DNA of 41,790 bases from the NCBI GenBank assembly GCA_947564425.1, contig CANOBU010000008.1:1-41790 (forward strand), in the 5' to 3' direction. Under the pieces are notes generated by a model that was given only the letters and a program-made list of their open reading frames with translations, had not been told where the DNA came from and did not search any database. Below are positions 8,052-17,117 of the stretch, piece after piece. This stretch comes from an uncultured Eggerthellaceae bacterium. GTDB taxonomy: Bacteria; Actinomycetota; Coriobacteriia; Coriobacteriales; Eggerthellaceae. Numbering within the stretch: the first letter of the stretch is position 1; each line of letters starts with the position of its first letter. Both the position numbers and the translations under genes were made by a program.

Positions 8052-9614
8052 GTGGCAGATCCCAAAGTGAAGCGCGTGTTGATGTCGGTAACCGACAAGA
8101 CGGGCATCGTCGATTTCGCCCGGGCCCTCACCGGGGAGTTCGGCGCCCAGGTCATCTCCACCGGCGGTACTGCCCGGGTCCTCGCCGAGGCGGGCATACC
8201 CGTCACCCCCATCGATGACGTCACCCATTTCCCCGAGATGATGGACGGCCGCGTGAAGACGCTGCATCCCCTGGTGCACGGGGGGCTGCTGGCCAAGCGC
8301 GACGATCCGGACCACATGGCCCAGGCCCGCGAGCACGGCATCGGGATGATCGACATGGTGGTGGTGAACCTCTACGCCTTCGAGAAGACCGTGGAATCCG
8401 GCGCCGATTTCCAGACCTGCATCGAGAACATCGATATCGGCGGCCCTTCCATGCTGCGCAGCGCCGCGAAGAACTTCGAGTCGGTGGCTGTGGTGACCGA
8501 GCCCGCCACCTACGATGATATCCTGGCCGAGATGCGCTCCCATGGGGGCGCCACCACCCGCGATACCCGCGCTGCCCTGGCCCTGCAGGTGTTCCGCACC
8601 ACCGGCGCCTACGACAGCGCCATAGCCGCATGGCTGGCCGGACAGCTCGAGGGGGCCGACCGCTTCCCCGAGAAGCTCACGGTGCAGCTGGCCAAGCAGC
8701 AGGAGCTGCGCTATGGCGAGAATCCCCACCAGGCCGCCGCGTTCTACCGGCGCTCCACGGCCACGCCCCATTCCCTGGTGAATGCCGAGCAGCTGAACGG
8801 CAAGCCGCTCTCGTACAACAACCTGCTCGATACCGATGCCTGCTGGGCTATCGTGAGGGAATTCGATAAGCCCGGCGTGGTCATCCTGAAGCATCAGAAT
8901 CCCTGTGGCTCCGCCGAGGGGGCCGACATCGCCGAGGCTTTCGAGAGGGCCTTCGCCTGCGATACGAAGAGCGCCTTCGGCGGCATCATCGCCGCCAACC
9001 GCACGGTGACCGAGGCCATGGTGAACGCCATCAACGACCATAAGCTGTTCGTAGAGGTGCTCATCGCCCCCGATTTCGAGCCCGCGGCCCTCGAGCTGCT
9101 GCGGCAGAAGCCCAACCTGCGCGTGCTGGCCACCGGCGGCATCGATGCTCCCGGCGCCGAGCCGGAGTTCCGCACGGTGGACGGCGGCGTGCTGGTACAG
9201 GATGTGGATACGGTGTCCGAGGACCCCGCGGCATTCACCGTGCCCACCGAGCGCAAGCCCACCGAGGCCGAGATGGACGACCTGCTGTTCGCCTGGAAGG
9301 TCGTCAAGGGCGTGAAATCGAATGCGATCCTGGTGGCCAAGGACCACGCCGGCATCGGCATGGGCCCCGGCCAGCCGAACCGCGTGGATTCCTGCGAGAT
9401 AGCCTGCAAGCGGGCAGGGGATGCCTGCAAGGGGGCCGTGGCGGCCTCCGACGCCTTCTTCCCCTTCCGCGACAATATCGATACCCTGGCCTCCTACGGC
9501 ATCACCGCCATCATCCAGCCCGGGGGATCGATCCGCGACGAGGAGAGCATCCAGGCCTGCAACGAGCACGGCATAGCCATGGTGTTCACCGGCCATCGCC
9601 ATTTCAGGCACTAG
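8052..9614 (+). CDS. purH: Bifunctional AICAR transformylase / IMP cyclohydrolase
   Basis: A 520-aa enzyme doing the last two steps of IMP synthesis. Seen: an N-terminal cyclohydrolase domain with [20 protein letters not shown] and [13 protein letters not shown], then a transformylase domain with KHQNPCG (280-286), [11 protein letters not shown] and the closing FTGHRHFRH. The GTG at 8052 is preferred: an AAGG purine run lies 7 nt upstream and homology begins there; an earlier in-frame GTG at 8016 would add 12 unconserved residues. It lies 45 nt after coaD and probably reads on from that operon. It converges on a minus-strand gene at 9642 with no clear terminator between. Confidence 0.95.
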   Translation: MADPKVKRVLMSVTDKTGIVDFARALTGEFGAQVISTGGTARVLAEAGIPVTPIDDVTHFPEMMDGRVKTLHPLVHGGLLAKRDDPDHMAQAREHGIGMIDMVVVNLYAFEKTVESGADFQTCIENIDIGGPSMLRSAAKNFESVAVVTEPATYDDILAEMRSHGGATTRDTRAALALQVFRTTGAYDSAIAAWLAGQLEGADRFPEKLTVQLAKQQELRYGENPHQAAAFYRRSTATPHSLVNAEQLNGKPLSYNNLLDTDACWAIVREFDKPGVVILKHQNPCGSAEGADIAEAFERAFACDTKSAFGGIIAANRTVTEAMVNAINDHKLFVEVLIAPDFEPAALELLRQKPNLRVLATGGIDAPGAEPEFRTVDGGVLVQDVDTVSEDPAAFTVPTERKPTEAEMDDLLFAWKVVKGVKSNAILVAKDHAGIGMGPGQPNRVDSCEIACKRAGDACKGAVAASDAFFPFRDNIDTLASYGITAIIQPGGSIRDEESIQACNEHGIAMVFTGHRHFRH

Positions 9615-9641
9615 GCTTCGCAGCGCAACGGGCGCCGTGGC

Positions 9642-10124
9642 CTATCGGCTTACCAGCAGGTTGGCCAAGGCCACGTAGGGCTGGGCCGATTCGGGCACGG
9701 CGAAGCAGAGGGTTTGGCCGTAGGCCTCGGCGCTCACCAGGTCGTTGCGGTCGTAGAGGGTCACCTGCGTCTCGATGCCGTGCGGCCGCACGGTGAAGCT
9801 GCCCGTGGGCTCGGCTTCCGCCGGGAGGTCCGTCAGCTGCCATTCGGGGATGGCCAGGCCGTCGATGGCCCCTTCCACCGCCTTCTGGGGAAGGCCCGAT
9901 TCCTCGGCCAGGCGGCTGCTGTAGTCCCGCATATCGGCATCGAGGCGCTCCTTGAAGCCCGAGGCGTCCAGCAGGCCGTTGGCCGCGACCAGCCGCGCAT
10001 CGTTCACCGGCTGGGGCAGGTCGGCGGAACAGCGCCCCCCGAACACGACGAAGGCCGCGGCTGCCAGCAGCAGCACGATAACCAGGATGCACAGTCGTAT
10101 GATGCGGCGCACCGCCTTGGTCAT
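9642..10124 (-). CDS. Membrane-anchored protein of unknown function
   Basis: A 160-aa protein. Seen: a basic N terminus (MTKAVRRIIRLC), one hydrophobic span about residues 9-30, then a soluble domain of about 130 residues, probably outside the membrane. The span runs ILVIVLLLAAAAFVVFGG and is followed by RCSADLP; the Cys is not in a typical lipobox. No enzymatic motif was recognised. The start is supported by AAAGGAG 5 nt upstream. It is divergent from the tRNA-Pro gene and convergent with purH, so it is probably a single-gene unit. Confidence 0.75.
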   Translation of the reverse strand: MTKAVRRIIRLCILVIVLLLAAAAFVVFGGRCSADLPQPVNDARLVAANGLLDASGFKERLDADMRDYSSRLAEESGLPQKAVEGAIDGLAIPEWQLTDLPAEAEPTGSFTVRPHGIETQVTLYDRNDLVSAEAYGQTLCFAVPESAQPYVALANLLVSR

Positions 10125-10220
10125 GGGGGCTCCTTTCCGAATTCCATGCTCCTACCCTAAGGCATGCTTGTGGATACCCTGTGGTCGAGGGGTGATTCCT
10201 GCCGCCGATGAAAAGAAGGC

Positions 10221-10249
10221 TTATCAACGGCGGCAACCTGTGGTAATAT
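10221..10249 (+). promoter_or_regulatory. tRNA-Pro promoter
   Basis: TTATCA (10221-10226), 17 nt, then TAATAT (10244-10249) preceded by TGG (extended -10). Predicted start near 10256, 17 nt before the mature tRNA. Confidence 0.6.
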
Positions 10250-10272
10250 TTCCCACGCTGCTGATGCAGCAT

Positions 10273-10349
10273 CGGGTTGTGGCTCAGTTTGGTAGAGCGC
10301 TGCGTTCGGGACGCAGAGGCCGCAGGTTCAAATCCTGTCAACCCGACCA
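10273..10349 (+). tRNA. tRNA-Pro (anticodon CGG)
   Basis: A 77-nt cloverleaf. The acceptor CGGGTTG pairs with CAACCCG, the discriminator is A, and CCA is encoded. The anticodon arm CTGCG-TTCGGGA-CGCAG gives anticodon CGG, reading CCG proline codons. The T arm contains GGTTCAAATC. It has its own promoter and an intrinsic terminator 10 nt downstream. Confidence 0.97.
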
Positions 10350-10359
10350 TGACAGATTG

Positions 10360-10390
10360 AAGGGATGCACCCTCGGGCCATCCCTTTTTT
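10360..10390 (+). terminator. tRNA-Pro terminator
   Basis: An 8-bp stem (10360-10367 with 10379-10386) with an 11-nt loop, followed by a run of T to 10390. A typical rho-independent terminator. Confidence 0.85.
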
Positions 10391-10436
10391 AGTAGGATAG
10401 CCGGGTAGCATTCGGTCAGACCGCAAGGAGGCGTCG

Positions 10437-10796
10437 ATGAAGGTTTTCGGCATGGGCTGGGTCGAGCTGGTACTCATACTGGTGGTGGTCCTCATCATCT
10501 TCGGCCCCAAGAATCTCCCGAAGCTGGGCAAGGCCATCGGCAACGGCATAAAGGGCCTGCGCAAGGGCGTGCAGTCGGGCAAGGAGAAGATCGACGAGAA
10601 GTTCGATGCCGTCGAGGACGAGAAGGCGCAGGCGGCAGCCGAGGCCGAGGACGCAGACGATGGGAACGATGCCGAGACGGTGGTGGAGGAGATCCTGGTC
10701 GAGGACGAGCCCGATGATGCGCCCCAGCCTGCGAAGAAGACGGTGAAGGTGAAGCGCGTGTCGAAATCCTCCGACGACGGCGAGGCCGCGGAGTAG
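10437..10796 (+). CDS. tatA: TatA/TatB-family twin-arginine translocase subunit
   Basis: A 119-aa protein. Seen: one N-terminal membrane helix (about residues 8-22), the hinge FGPKNLPKLG, an amphipathic helix KAIGNGIKGLRKG and a long acidic, then basic, low-complexity tail. Known of the family: TatA oligomers form the passage for folded proteins exported with twin-arginine signals. The tail is longer than in minimal TatA proteins, and TatB cannot be fully excluded. tatC is not in the window. AAGGAGG lies just before the ATG. Confidence 0.87.
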   Translation: MKVFGMGWVELVLILVVVLIIFGPKNLPKLGKAIGNGIKGLRKGVQSGKEKIDEKFDAVEDEKAQAAAEAEDADDGNDAETVVEEILVEDEPDDAPQPAKKTVKVKRVSKSSDDGEAAE

Positions 10797-10803
10797 CAGC
10801 AGC

Positions 10804-10862
10804 GGGTGCCTGCGGGCACCCTGTGCGATATAAGGGAAAGCAAAGCCCCGCCGAAGGCGGGG
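10804..10862 (+). other. Two GC stem-loops between tatA and greA
   Basis: Stem 1: GGGTGCC (10804-10810) with GGCACCC (10815-10821), 4-nt loop. Stem 2: CCCCGCC (10846-10852) with GGCGGGG (10856-10862), 3-nt loop. Neither has a U-run. They may be a weak terminator and a greA leader element; a TATAAG lies between them. Confidence 0.45.
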
Positions 10863-10887
10863 GAGGTCAGGTTCGGGAGTTCATATC

Positions 10888-11364
10888 ATGGCATCTAACA
10901 ACAACAATTTCATCCTTACGCCGGAAGGCCGCGATCAGCTCGAACAGGAGCTGAACTACCTGGAGACCGAGAAGCGCGCCGAGATAGGCGAGCGCATCAA
11001 GGTGGCCCGCGAGTTCGGCGACATCTCCGAGAACTCGGAATACGATGACGCGAAGAACGAGCAGGGCATGGTAGAGGCCCGCATCGCCGAGATATCCCAT
11101 ATCCTCAGCGAGGCCACCGTGGTCAACACGCCCAAGCGCTCGAATAAGGTGAATATCGGCTCCACCGTCACCGTCGACATGGGCGGCAAGGAGCGCGTAT
11201 TCACCATCGTGGGTGCCGCCGAGAGCGATGTGGCGGTGAACAAGATATCCAACGAGTCGCCGGTGGGGGCGGCGCTCATCGGCCATAAGAAGGGCGATAA
11301 GGTGCAGGCCACCGGCCCTACCGGCCGCGAGATAACCATGGAAATACTCAAGATCGAGCATTAG
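10888..11364 (+). CDS. greA: Transcription elongation factor GreA
   Basis: A 158-aa factor that enters the RNA polymerase secondary channel and stimulates cleavage of backtracked RNA. Seen: an N-terminal coiled coil with LTPEGRDQLEQELNYL and the tip EFGDISENSEYDDAK, whose acidic residues (DISENSEYDD) are the catalytic tip, then a C-terminal FKBP-like domain ending GREITMEILKI. GGAG lies 8 nt before the ATG. It is followed after 9 nt by lysS, indicating an operon. Confidence 0.96.
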   Translation: MASNNNNFILTPEGRDQLEQELNYLETEKRAEIGERIKVAREFGDISENSEYDDAKNEQGMVEARIAEISHILSEATVVNTPKRSNKVNIGSTVTVDMGGKERVFTIVGAAESDVAVNKISNESPVGAALIGHKKGDKVQATGPTGREITMEILKIEH

Positions 11365-11373
11365 GCCGCAGCT

Positions 11374-12879
11374 ATGGAGAACATTTCCGGGGAAGGCGCT
11401 GCGGTTGTAGAGGACGATCCCGTCGAGGTGCGCCGTGCCAAGCGCCAGGCGCTGATCGATGCGGGCGGCAACCCCTACGGCCACGCCTTCGAGTACACCC
11501 ATCACATCCGCGAGATCGACGAGGCCTACGGCGCGCTCCCCGACGGTGAGGCGACCGAGGATGCCGTGGCCGTATGCGGGCGCATCATCGCCAAGCGCAT
11601 CCAGGGCAAGGTGTCGTTCCTCACGCTGCGCGACGCCACGGGCGAGATCCAGCTGTTCTGCCGCATCAATGCCTTGGGCGACGAGGCCTACGGCGAGCTG
11701 AAGGACCTCGATGTGGGCGACTGGGTCGGCGTATTCGGTACGGTCATGCGCACGCGCCGCGGCCAGCTGTCCGTGGCGGTGGAGCGCTTCGAGCTGCTGT
11801 CGAAGTCGCTGCGCCCCTTGCCCGAGAAATTCCACGGCCTGGCCGACAAGGAGATACGCTATCGCCAGCGCTATGTGGACCTGATCGCCAACCCCGAGGT
11901 GAAGGATACCTTCGAGAAGCGCTTCAAGATCATCGCGGCCTGCCGCCGCTATATGGACGAGCTGGGCTTCTTCGAGGTGGAGACGCCCTTCCTCCACGGC
12001 ATCATCGGCGGCGCCAATGCCAAGCCGTTCATCACGCATTTCAACGCGCTCGACCGCGACTACTACCTGCGCATCGCCACCGAGCTGCCCCTGAAGCGCC
12101 TGCTGGTGGGCGGTTTCGAGAAGGTGTACGAGATAGGGCGCCAGTTCCGCAACGAGGGCATGGACCCCTACCACAACCCCGAGTTCACCACCATGGAGGC
12201 CTACCAGGCCTTCACCGACCTGGAGGGTATGAAGCGCCTGACCCAGGGTTTCGTGCAGGCGGCGGCCCTGGCGGCCTGCGGTACCCTGGATGTAACCTAC
12301 CAGGGGCAGGAGGTGCACCTGGGCGGCCCCTGGCGCTCCGCCACCATGATCGAGCTCATCGAAGAGCAGGTCGGGCGGCATGTGGGCTTCGACATGGAAC
12401 GCGATGAGCTGGCGCAGCTGGCCCGCGACCACGGTGTGCCCGCCATCGATGGGGCCTGGGGCAAGGGGCGCATCATCGCCGAGCTGTTCGAGGCCGTGGC
12501 CGAGGAGAAGCTGATACAGCCCACCTTCGTATGCGAGCATCCCCTGGAGGTGTCGCCCCTGGCCAGAAAGAAGCCGGGCCAGCCGGAGGTGACCGAGCGC
12601 TTCGAGCTGTTCATCTGCGGCCACGAGTACGCCAACGCCTTCAACGAGCTGAACGACCCGGTGGACCAGGCCGAGCGCTTCCGCGCCCAGGTGGCTGCCA
12701 AGGATATGGGCGATGACGAGGCCATGGGCTATGATGCCGACTATATCCGCGCCCTGGAGTACGGCATGCCCCCCGCCGGCGGCGTGGGCATCGGCATCGA
12801 CCGTCTGGTGATGCTGCTCACCGATAGCGAATCCATCCGCGATGTCCTGCTGTTCCCCCATATGCGCGATGAGGCATAG
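11374..12879 (+). CDS. lysS: Lysyl-tRNA synthetase, class II
   Basis: A 501-aa enzyme charging tRNA-Lys. Seen: an N-terminal OB-fold anticodon-binding domain (about residues 60-170, VAVCGRIIAKRIQGKVSFL), motif 1 around YRQRYVDLIANPEV, motif 2 YEIGRQFRNEGMD (about 252-264) and motif 3 GVGIGIDRL (470-478). Length is standard for bacteria. The start lies 9 nt after greA, so translation is probably coupled. No terminator is seen before the clpC operator, so some read-through is possible. Confidence 0.97.
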   Translation: MENISGEGAAVVEDDPVEVRRAKRQALIDAGGNPYGHAFEYTHHIREIDEAYGALPDGEATEDAVAVCGRIIAKRIQGKVSFLTLRDATGEIQLFCRINALGDEAYGELKDLDVGDWVGVFGTVMRTRRGQLSVAVERFELLSKSLRPLPEKFHGLADKEIRYRQRYVDLIANPEVKDTFEKRFKIIAACRRYMDELGFFEVETPFLHGIIGGANAKPFITHFNALDRDYYLRIATELPLKRLLVGGFEKVYEIGRQFRNEGMDPYHNPEFTTMEAYQAFTDLEGMKRLTQGFVQAAALAACGTLDVTYQGQEVHLGGPWRSATMIELIEEQVGRHVGFDMERDELAQLARDHGVPAIDGAWGKGRIIAELFEAVAEEKLIQPTFVCEHPLEVSPLARKKPGQPEVTERFELFICGHEYANAFNELNDPVDQAERFRAQVAAKDMGDDEAMGYDADYIRALEYGMPPAGGVGIGIDRLVMLLTDSESIRDVLLFPHMRDEA

Positions 12880-12955
12880 CAATACAGCATCCGAGCCGGT
12901 TGCTTCTTTGACCTGTGGAGATTTCCCCGGGCGAATGTGACGGGAAGGTGTCGGA

Positions 12956-12982
12956 TTAGCACTCCGTTCTTTTGAGTGCTAA
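12956..12982 (+). promoter_or_regulatory. CIRCE operator containing the clpC promoter
   Basis: A perfect TTAGCACTC (12956-12964), 9 nt, GAGTGCTAA (12974-12982): the consensus HrcA binding site. The left arm offers TTAGCA as a -35 and the right arm runs into TAATAT (12980-12985) with a preceding TGC, 18 nt apart. HrcA bound here would therefore sit on both promoter boxes. The start of transcription would be near 12991, about 40 nt before clpC. Confidence 0.93.
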
Positions 12983-13030
12983 TATCTGCATGATACATTC
13001 CGCAGAAGCCGTCTTAGAGATTGGATTCCT

Positions 13031-15604
13031 ATGTCGTTCGAGAAATTCACCGATAAGGCCCGCAAGGTGCTCGTCCTGGCCCAAGACGAAGCCCGCGGGC
13101 TCCATCAGCCCTATGTGGGCACCGAGCATCTGCTGCTGGGGCTCATCCAGGAGAAGGAGGGGCTGGCGGCCCAGACCCTCGCCCGGCTGGATGTCACCTA
13201 CGACGGCGCCGTGCAGGCCATCCGCCAGATCGTCGCCGTCGACGAGGATGCCGACACCTCGGGCCACCTGAGCTTCACCCCGCGGGTGAAGCGTGTGCTG
13301 GAGAACGCGCTGCGCGAGGCCATGCAGATGGGTCAGAGCTACATATCCACCGAGCACCTGCTGTTGGGCATCGTGCGCGAGGGCGACGGCACGGCCCTGG
13401 ATGTGCTGGCGCGCCTGGGCAAGAGCGGCGACGACGTGCGCAGCGCCCTGAACGACCTGGTGGGCCAAAGCCCCGTCTATGCCGGGCGCACACCTGCCAT
13501 GGGCTTCCAGCAGGGTGCCAGCGACTCCGTGCTGAAGGAGTTCGGCAGCGACCTTACCAAGAAGGCCCGCGAGGGCAAGCTGGATCCGGTGATCGGCCGC
13601 GCCGGCGAGATCGAGCGCATCATGCAGGTGCTCTCGCGCCGCCAGAAGAACAACCCCCTGCTGATCGGCGAGCCCGGCGTGGGCAAGACGGCCGTCATCG
13701 AGGGGCTGGCCCAGCTGATCGTGTCGAACCAGGTGCCGGATATCCTGCGCGACCGCCGCATCATCACCCTGGACGTATCTTCGCTGGTGGCCGGCTCGAA
13801 ATACCGCGGCGAGTTCGAGGAGCGCCTGAAGAAATGCATCCAGGAGGTCATCGATGCCGGGGATATTATCCTGTTCATCGACGAGATCCACACCATCATC
13901 GGCGCCGGCTCGGCCGAGGGCTCGATCGACGCCGCCGCCATCCTGAAGCCGCCGCTGTCCCGCGGCGAGATCCAGGTGATCGGCGCCACCACCATCGAGG
14001 AGTTCCGCAAGCACTTCGAGAAGGATTCCGCCCTGGAGCGCCGCTTCCAGCCCATCACCGTGGGCGAGCCCAACGAGGAGCAGGCCGTGCGCATCATGGA
14101 GGGTCTGCGCGACCGCTACGAGGAGCACCACCGCGTGCACTTCACCGACGAGGCGCTGCAGGCGGCCGTCACGCTGTCGAACCGCTATATCCAGGACCGC
14201 TTCCTGCCCGACAAGGCGGTGGACGTGCTGGACGAGGCCGGTGCCCGCATGCGCATACGCAACATGACGGTGCCCCCGGAGATCCACGAGATCGACGAGG
14301 AGCTGCGCCAGGTGAAGGCCGATAAGGAAGACGCCATCGCCAACCAGGACTTCGAGCAGGCCGCCACCCTGCGCGACCGCGAATCGGCCCTGAAGGTTCA
14401 GCGCGACGAGGCCCAGAAGGCCTGGGAGGAATCCTCGGAGCGCACGGTGCAGGAGATAACCCTGGAGGATATCGCCGATGTGGTGTCCATGACCACCGGC
14501 GTGCCGGTATCGAGCCTCACCGAGGCCGAGGCCGAGAAGCTGCTGCGCATGGAGGGCACCCTGCACGAGCGCATCATTGGCCAGGAAGAGGCGGTCACGG
14601 CCCTTTCCAAGGCCATCCGCCGCTCCCGCTCGGGTTTGAAGGACCCGAAGCGCCCCGCCGGCTCCTTCATCTTCCTGGGCCCCTCGGGCGTGGGCAAGAC
14701 GGAGCTGTCGAAGGCGCTGGCGGAGTTCCTGTTCAACTCCGAGGATGCGCTGATCAGCTTCGATATGTCCGAATACATGGAGAAGCACACCGTATCGCGC
14801 TTGGTGGGCAGCCCTCCCGGCTACGTGGGCTTCGATGAGGGCGGCCAGCTGACCAAGGCCGTGCGCCAGCGCCCCTACAGCGTGGTGCTCTTCGACGAGA
14901 TCGAGAAAGCGCACCCCGATGTGTTCAACATACTGCTGCAGATCCTGGAAGAGGGGCGCCTGACCGATGCCCAGGGCCGCACGGTGGACTTTCGCAACAC
15001 CGTGATCATCATGACGTCCAACGTGGGCGCCCGTGACATCGCCCAGAGCCAGACCCTCGGCTTCTCGTCCGAGCCCGACCGGGGCCTTTCCGACAAGGAG
15101 ATAAAGAGCCGCGTGATGGCCGAGCTGAAGAAGCTCTTCCGCCCGGAATTCCTGAACCGCCTGGACGAGATAATCGTGTTCAAGAGCCTCACCGACGAGC
15201 AGCTGGAATCCATCGTGGAGCTGATGGTCGCCGATCTGCGCGAGCGCATGATCGCCCAGGGCATGTCCATCAACCTGACCGATGCCGCCCGCAAGCTCAT
15301 AGCCAAGGAGGGCACCGACACCACCTTCGGCGCCCGACCGCTGCGCCGCGCCATCCAGCGCCTGCTGGAGGACCCCCTTTCCGAGGAGATCCTGGAAGGG
15401 AAGTGGACAAGCGGCATGATCGTGGAGGCCGATGCGGACGCCGAGGGCGAGAAGCTGGTGTTCTCGCAGGGCAGCGGCGAGATCCCCGAGCCCCGCAAGC
15501 GCGATACCATCGCCACCGAGGCCGAGCTGCTGCTGCGCGATTACAAGCTCGACCGCGCCTCCGTCCCGTCGGGGGGCATCGCCTCGGGCGGTGCCGCCGA
15601 TTAG
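13031..15604 (+). CDS. clpC: ATP-dependent Clp protease ATPase subunit ClpC
   Basis: An 857-aa AAA+ unfoldase that feeds substrates to ClpP. Seen in order: a duplicated Clp_N domain (residues 1 to about 145), AAA1 with Walker A GEPGVGKT (213-220) and Walker B around FIDEIH (Asp284), a UVR-type middle domain (about 418-455, [13 protein letters not shown]), AAA2 with Walker A GPSGVGKT (550-557) and Walker [10 protein letters not shown] (Asp622), then a C-terminal D2-small domain. The UVR middle domain separates it from ClpA and ClpB. The ribosome site is weak. The HrcA operator upstream makes it a heat-shock gene. clpP is not in the window. Confidence 0.97.
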   Translation: MSFEKFTDKARKVLVLAQDEARGLHQPYVGTEHLLLGLIQEKEGLAAQTLARLDVTYDGAVQAIRQIVAVDEDADTSGHLSFTPRVKRVLENALREAMQMGQSYISTEHLLLGIVREGDGTALDVLARLGKSGDDVRSALNDLVGQSPVYAGRTPAMGFQQGASDSVLKEFGSDLTKKAREGKLDPVIGRAGEIERIMQVLSRRQKNNPLLIGEPGVGKTAVIEGLAQLIVSNQVPDILRDRRIITLDVSSLVAGSKYRGEFEERLKKCIQEVIDAGDIILFIDEIHTIIGAGSAEGSIDAAAILKPPLSRGEIQVIGATTIEEFRKHFEKDSALERRFQPITVGEPNEEQAVRIMEGLRDRYEEHHRVHFTDEALQAAVTLSNRYIQDRFLPDKAVDVLDEAGARMRIRNMTVPPEIHEIDEELRQVKADKEDAIANQDFEQAATLRDRESALKVQRDEAQKAWEESSERTVQEITLEDIADVVSMTTGVPVSSLTEAEAEKLLRMEGTLHERIIGQEEAVTALSKAIRRSRSGLKDPKRPAGSFIFLGPSGVGKTELSKALAEFLFNSEDALISFDMSEYMEKHTVSRLVGSPPGYVGFDEGGQLTKAVRQRPYSVVLFDEIEKAHPDVFNILLQILEEGRLTDAQGRTVDFRNTVIIMTSNVGARDIAQSQTLGFSSEPDRGLSDKEIKSRVMAELKKLFRPEFLNRLDEIIVFKSLTDEQLESIVELMVADLRERMIAQGMSINLTDAARKLIAKEGTDTTFGARPLRRAIQRLLEDPLSEEILEGKWTSGMIVEADADAEGEKLVFSQGSGEIPEPRKRDTIATEAELLLRDYKLDRASVPSGGIASGGAAD

Positions 15605-15652
15605 CTCCCGGCGCGGTTTCGCGCCGCCGGCCGACAACAGCGGAAAACAGGG

Positions 15653-15683
15653 AAGGGCCTGCCCCAGGCGGGCCCTTTTGCTT
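15653..15683 (+). terminator. clpC terminator
   Basis: An 11-bp GC stem (15653-15663 with 15667-15677, one wobble) with loop CCA, followed by TTGCTTT. It separates clpC from the ispD operon. Confidence 0.75.
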
Positions 15684-15726
15684 TATCATGGACGGATACC
15701 GATCGGGCGAGGCGAAGGACGGCACG

Positions 15727-16593
15727 ATGACCGATTCCCCACAGCGCGCAGGCGATGCGCCGGTATGCACAGACGAAGGGGTTGTGCAGCCCCAGGCTCC
15801 CAGGCGCTTTCTGGAGGAGCTCGATTTCGATGCCCTCTGCGAGTCGCTGGTGGGCTTGGAGGGCAAGCTCGATAAGAACCCCAAGACGGCAGCGGTCATC
15901 TTGGCCGGCGGCACGGGCGACCGCTTCGGCCGCGAAGGCGGCAAGCAGCTGGTGGAGATAGCCGGCAAGCCGGTGCTCACATGGTCGGCCGAGACCTTCG
16001 ATGCGGTGGGCGATATCGGGCTCATCGTCATCGTGTGCCCCGAGGAGCGCCACGAGGAGTACCTCAAACGCGCCGTGGACCCGTTCCCCTTCGTCACGCC
16101 GGTGGTGCTTGCCCCCTCGGGGGTTATCCGCCAGGAATCGTCGTTCTCGGGCCTGGAGTACGTCCCCGACGATTTCGAATACGTCGTGATGCATGATGGG
16201 GCGCGGCCGCTGGTCACACCCCAGCTGGTAGAGCACACCATAGCCACGGTGAAGGGCAACTTGGATTGCGACGGCGCCATCGTGGCGCACCCTGCCATCG
16301 ATACCCTGAAGGTGGTCGAGGACGGCGTGGTCATGGGAACCCCCGACCGCAGCGTGTTCTGGAATGCCCAGACCCCCCAGGTGTTCCGCACCGGCATCAT
16401 CCGCCGGGCCCATGCCGCAGCGCTCTCGGACGGCTTCGTGGGCACCGACGACTCGGCCCTCATCGAGCGCTTGGGCGGCCGCGTGCTGGTGGTGGAGGGC
16501 CCCCGCGACAACATGAAGCTCACCGTTCCCGAGGATTACGACCTGCTGAGGGCGGCGGTGCGCAAGATGCATGCGAAGGACATGGAGCTATGA
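15727..16593 (+). CDS. ispD: 2-C-methyl-D-erythritol 4-phosphate cytidylyltransferase, N-terminally extended
   Basis: A 288-aa enzyme of the MEP isoprenoid pathway that makes CDP-methylerythritol. Seen: the nucleotide-binding [10 protein letters not shown] (59-68) then [13 protein letters not shown], the [11 protein letters not shown] metal/CTP motif and [13 protein letters not shown]. The catalytic domain starts only near residue 53; most IspD proteins are about 230 aa, so there is an extra N-terminal stretch of about 52 residues that looks partly helical ([20 protein letters not shown]). The ATG at 15727 has AAGGA 7 nt upstream; an in-frame ATG at 15688 abuts the clpC terminator and is less likely. 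It overlaps ispF by 4 nt. Confidence 0.88.
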   Translation: MTDSPQRAGDAPVCTDEGVVQPQAPRRFLEELDFDALCESLVGLEGKLDKNPKTAAVILAGGTGDRFGREGGKQLVEIAGKPVLTWSAETFDAVGDIGLIVIVCPEERHEEYLKRAVDPFPFVTPVVLAPSGVIRQESSFSGLEYVPDDFEYVVMHDGARPLVTPQLVEHTIATVKGNLDCDGAIVAHPAIDTLKVVEDGVVMGTPDRSVFWNAQTPQVFRTGIIRRAHAAALSDGFVGTDDSALIERLGGRVLVVEGPRDNMKLTVPEDYDLLRAAVRKMHAKDMEL

Positions 16594-17117
16594 GCACCGC
16601 ATCCTTCGACCCCCGGAGCCTGCGCATAGGGCAGGGGATGGACGTGCATGCCCTGGTCGAGGGGCGCCGGCTGGTCATCGGGGGCGTCGAGATACCCCAT
16701 AGCCGGGGCCTGCTGGGGCATTCCGATGCCGATGTGCTGGCCCATGCCGTGGCCGATGCGCTGCTGGGTGCCGCCCGCATGGGCGACATAGGCAAGCTGT
16801 TCCCGCCGGACGACCCGGCGTTCAAGGATGCGGATTCCCTGGTGCTGCTGGCCGCTGTGGCCGCTGCCGTGCGCGATGCCGGTTTCGAGATAATCGATGT
16901 GGACAGCGTGGTTGCCGCTCAGGCCCCCAAGCTGTCGCCCTATCGCGACCGCATGCGGGCGAACCTGGCGGCTGCCATGGGCATCGATGCGGACCGGGTG
17001 GGCGTGAAGGCCACCACCACCGAGCATCTGGGCTTCGAGGGAAGGGAAGAGGGCATCTCCGCCACGGCGGCATGCCTGCTGTATCGCAGAGGAAGCGAAT
17101 GCCATGAGGATCTATGA
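16590..17117 (+). CDS. ispF: 2-C-methyl-D-erythritol 2,4-cyclodiphosphate synthase
   Basis: A 175-aa MEP-pathway enzyme that closes the cyclodiphosphate with release of CMP. Seen: the zinc ligands in GMDVHAL (Asp18, His20) and [16 protein letters not shown] (His44), then GDIGKLFPP and the substrate loop [17 protein letters not shown]. Start ATG overlaps the ispD stop (ATGA). The last 14 nt overlap the start of cysS, so the three genes are translated as a chain. The C-terminal tail ([10 protein letters not shown]) is slightly longer than usual because of that overlap. Confidence 0.95.
   Translation: MSTASFDPRSLRIGQGMDVHALVEGRRLVIGGVEIPHSRGLLGHSDADVLAHAVADALLGAARMGDIGKLFPPDDPAFKDADSLVLLAAVAAAVRDAGFEIIDVDSVVAAQAPKLSPYRDRMRANLAAAMGIDADRVGVKATTTEHLGFEGREEGISATAACLLYRRGSECHEDL

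Noticed and set aside
10867..12882. A 671-aa minus-strand open frame opposite greA and lysS
   Set aside because: Same artefact; both plus-strand genes have full family signatures.
12956..15637. An 893-aa minus-strand open frame opposite clpC
   Set aside because: A mirror of clpC codon bias; no ribosome site or recognisable domain, and the plus-strand gene is certain.
15688..15726. An earlier ATG for ispD at 15688
   Set aside because: It lies 5 nt after the clpC terminator region without a ribosome site, whereas ATG 15727 has AAGGA at a good distance.
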